Positions 14,253 to 16,978 of a DNA stretch of 16,978 nt are shown here, one piece after another. Below the pieces are notes generated by a model. That model worked only from the letters and a program-made list of their open reading frames with translations. It was not told the DNA's origin and made no database searches. The DNA is from Botryococcus braunii (Eukaryota; Chlorophyta; Trebouxiophyceae), in NCBI GenBank assembly GCA_002005505.1, contig KV908342.1:417657-434634 (forward strand), given 5' to 3'. The first letter of the stretch is position 1; each line of letters opens with the position of its first letter. The translations under genes and the position numbers were made by a program.

Positions 14253-14902
14253 AATGCCCTCCGTCCGTGAATCTCACGGCAACACTGATTCAGACGATGA
14301 CCGACATGATACGTGCTTTGTGTTGGCCAGTCAGCCACAAAACATGCTAACACATAAAGCACACGTGGTGAAATGTTGTAAGCACGCATCTCACGTGTAA
14401 CGTGTGTACTGCAACGCCGCGCTGGTGGGGCTGCCGGGACATCCCCATCCTTGGACAGCTTCGTGAGCGACGTGACGCAGGTGAAATAATGGGAATAAAC
14501 TCGAAATGTGCACTTTAGGAGATATTATTTTCTTTTCTATGACATCAATGTCGGTCAAAAGTTTTCTTTCTCAGCGAGTTGATTTTGGTCAGATCCTTTC
14601 ACGGGACAAACACATCGCAACGAATTATTTTCACACCAAGCGTTGCTATTGGGCCATAAAATGCTTATTTTATTGTTATTCTAACATTTCGGAGAAAATT
14701 CAATGGTATTTCGTCTCACAAAGAAGCGGGCTTTCTCTCGCCTCCACTCGAGATGTCTTGATGTTCGAACGTGCTAAGAATGTCCGACATTGCTTTAAAT
14801 CCAAATAGTTATTCCATAAATCCCTTAAAAGTTATCTGATATAAGCCATATTTGCCACCAAGTCTGCATTCCATAAGAATTTTGCTGCAATGATGATATT
14901 GA

Positions 14903-14938
14903 TGATCCAGCATACTATAGTTTTCTTATGCTGGATCA
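14903..14938. repeat. 12-bp inverted repeat, 12-base loop
   Basis: TGATCCAGCATA (14903-14914) pairs exactly with TATGCTGGATCA (14927-14938), about 230 bases upstream of the gene at 15171. It is not followed by a T-run. Confidence 0.9.
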
Positions 14939-15170
14939 AAGTGTCAAACATCATCAGTCAAGGCTGCTAATTTTGACGTTTGCATGTGACAAATTTCATG
15001 TAATTCTGGCATAGACCTACTACCCTGCTAAGTTATGGAGGAAAAAAAATACCAGGTAGACTACTAAAGGATAAACTGGATGTGGGTACAAATTGTGGAT
15101 GTGATCAACTGGATCATGATATCGCTCTCTAGCTAGACACACTTTTAAGTAGAAACTTGGCAAGTTCACC

Positions 15171-16031
15171 ATGGTTTGCAACCCGAAGTATATAAGTTTT
15201 ACAATGAGTGATCACGGACGCTCGTTCATTCGGGAACGTGTGCACAATCTAAAGATGGAAGGTTTGAACAGGTGTTTCATGGGAGTTAGCCCCTCAGGAA
15301 GAAGGTCCTCTAGTCCAAGCTTGGACCCGGCCACAGGGGACCCAGCCACGGCGTATGACTTGGAAGATGAGGAAAGCGACATCGTCAGGGTCGAACGCAT
15401 AGATCCTTCAAGGAGCAGCTTGCAGGCAGATGCAGGAGTCGGCTCAGTTGTTGCAGCAACAGCCTCTCACGAGGCTCTTTTGAAGGATACATCAGGCCTG
15501 CATCCGGATCCCGACGCGTCATCGACTGTACCCAGTGGTGAGCTGCACCCGAGTGAGCCAACCTCAGCTTTCGTGGGGCTGGCAGCTGCTGATCCTAGGC
15601 CGAAGTTGGCGGCGAAGGCAACAGAATCTGATGGATCGTGGGAAGGACCCTTGGGTACGGCTTCAATTGATGAGGTCACAGCGGAGCTTGGTGGGGTAAC
15701 TCTCAAGGCACAAATCGTTGTCGATGAAGATGCCGTCCGTGAATCCATCAAAGCGAATTGCGCATGTTTGCGGGCAAGGAACCAGTGGAACATCAAGGAG
15801 CGGGTTCCTCTCGCAGAGCTGGAGGACTTTCTCGCCAGCGTGAAGCAGCATTCCGGGATCAGCTCGACTAAGCTGAAAGCCTTGCTCAGGCGGATGGGGG
15901 TTTGCTTGTCCACATGTGAAGTGTTCGGCAGCGCAACGGCCTTGGCCACAGAGTTAATATGCTGTCCCGAGAAGGTCATCCCCAAAAAAGTGGCTAAAAG
16001 ATACAAGCATGTGAAGCAATGGCTTATTCAG
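15171..16031 (+). CDS. Hypothetical protein, disordered N-terminus plus GVCLSxCEV domain (exon, gene probably continues)
   Basis: I do not recognise the family. ATG 15171 has an excellent context (ACCATGG); a second in-frame ATG is at 15204 (TMSDHG). Up to a likely donor CAG|GTATAC at 16032 the exon encodes 287 residues; without splicing the frame adds 11 residues and stops at 16065-16067. Residues 1-170 are rich in Ser, Pro, Ala, Asp and Glu with no motif and look disordered. From about 172 (GGVTLKAQIVVDEDAVRESI) the protein aligns with the gene at 9165. Residues 212-279 match its residues 49-116 without gaps, including RVPLAELEDFL, GVCLSTCEVFG (243-253) and KKVAKRYK. Cys 245 and 249 keep the C-x3-C spacing. 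The basic C-terminal end (KRYKHVKQWLIQ) suggests nucleic-acid or protein binding, but that is inference. Confidence 0.8.
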
Positions 16032-16978
16032 GTATACTGCTACGATGATGGATACTACTGGTATTGAAACCTAAAATTCTTGTACAATCCTAATGCAAGC
16101 ACGCTCCAGGTGGCCATGCCTGTAGGGCTACCTAGCTATAGCACACGCTTGCAATCTTTGTAAGTATGCGACCACACGTGCATGTACATGTGTGCAAGCA
16201 CACCGCAGAAACGGGGAGATGAAGGAGGACATCAAGAGAGCAGGTAGGGGGAGATCTAAAGGCTCTCTGAAAAGCTCTCTTGTGGGAGGCCTCTCTGAAA
16301 CTACGTGGTATGCATATGCCACCTCCCATGTGTTATCGTTTGGGTCTGTCCATGCATACATTTGTATACTATATACTGCATATATACTCGGACCGTTAGG
16401 ATCCTCGAGGAGCTCGGGAGCAGAACAAGCGTAGATGGTTTAAATTTTTTTGAAAAGGCTTAAACATCTTTTAACGCATATGTGCGGGTTTAGGAACGTA
16501 CATGTGCACGTATGCATGTATAACCGCGACCCGTGTGTGCGCACGTGTATTTGCTATTGTACACGGGCAAATACGTGGCCATGGGCTTGATTTCATCATA
16601 CTCGGAATTGAATCAGTGAAAGCTTTTGCAGTCGGTTGTCTACGTTGCATAGGAAACGGCTTTCATGTTGTCTAGGAGATCCAAGACTGGTTACTGACAT
16701 GGTTCAGGCATAGAATGGCAATTGCATGGGACCAGATATATCCACGCCAGGTATTTACTGGAATTGGTATGGCTTTCGAAAGACATATTCGTGATGAGGA
16801 ACTTGTAATGTGTGTGTCACAACGACACAATTGTATAAAGCTTGACATGCCGTAGACTTTCCTGGTACATATAGTCATCCCAACAATGTCGTAGATTGGC
16901 CAAAAATAGCCTACTATGGTGCCCGCTAGATTTGGCCTACTATATACAATGGCCACTATTTAGATTTGCTTACTAGAG
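16032..16978. other. Downstream of the second paralogue; nothing assignable
   Basis: If the GTATAC donor at 16032 is used, this is intron and possibly later exons. The only acceptor I would consider (CACCGCAG ending at 16208) reaches a stop after 12 codons in the required phase. The rest is AT-rich with short alternating CATATG, ACGTGC and TATATA patches and no recognisable gene. Confidence 0.5.

Overview
The window looks like nuclear DNA from a plant-lineage eukaryote. Evidence: protein-coding exons separated by GT-AG introns, very long CT/TG microsatellites, many G or C homopolymer runs, large gene-poor stretches, and a plant-type SEC31 C-terminus. A streptophyte alga such as a charophyte would fit the mix of compact GC-rich exons and repeat-laden DNA, but that placement is inference.

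Layout. (1) About 1-4740, + strand: the 3' end of a SEC31 gene (outer shell of the COPII vesicle coat). Five exons are readable: 616-756, 1429 or 1438-1650, 2367-2609, 3560-3796 and 4651-4740. All join in phase 0 and encode about 307-310 residues: a Gly/Tyr and Pro/Gln-rich linker, then the conserved helical C-terminal domain. The terminal exon sits at the end of a small tandem array holding two decayed copies of itself. (2) 4741-9164: no supported gene; tandem repeats, palindromes and C-runs. (3) 9165-9515, + strand: an exon encoding a short basic protein domain I cannot assign to a known family. (4) 9516-15170: no supported gene. It holds a degenerate array of about 320-430 bp units (9790-12170), a 49-bp x 3 repeat, a large CT/TG compound microsatellite (12583-12868) and a near-perfect 44-bp-arm hairpin (13488-13579). 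(5) 15171-16031, + strand: a second gene carrying the same unknown domain after a long, probably disordered N-terminus. (6) 16032-16978: nothing assignable.

The main points of interest are the pair of paralogous genes that share an ungapped 68-residue block with the signature GVCLSxCEV, and the repeated terminal exon of SEC31. SEC31 is a housekeeping secretory gene. Nothing in the sequence links it functionally to the other two genes; they are simply neighbours on the same strand.
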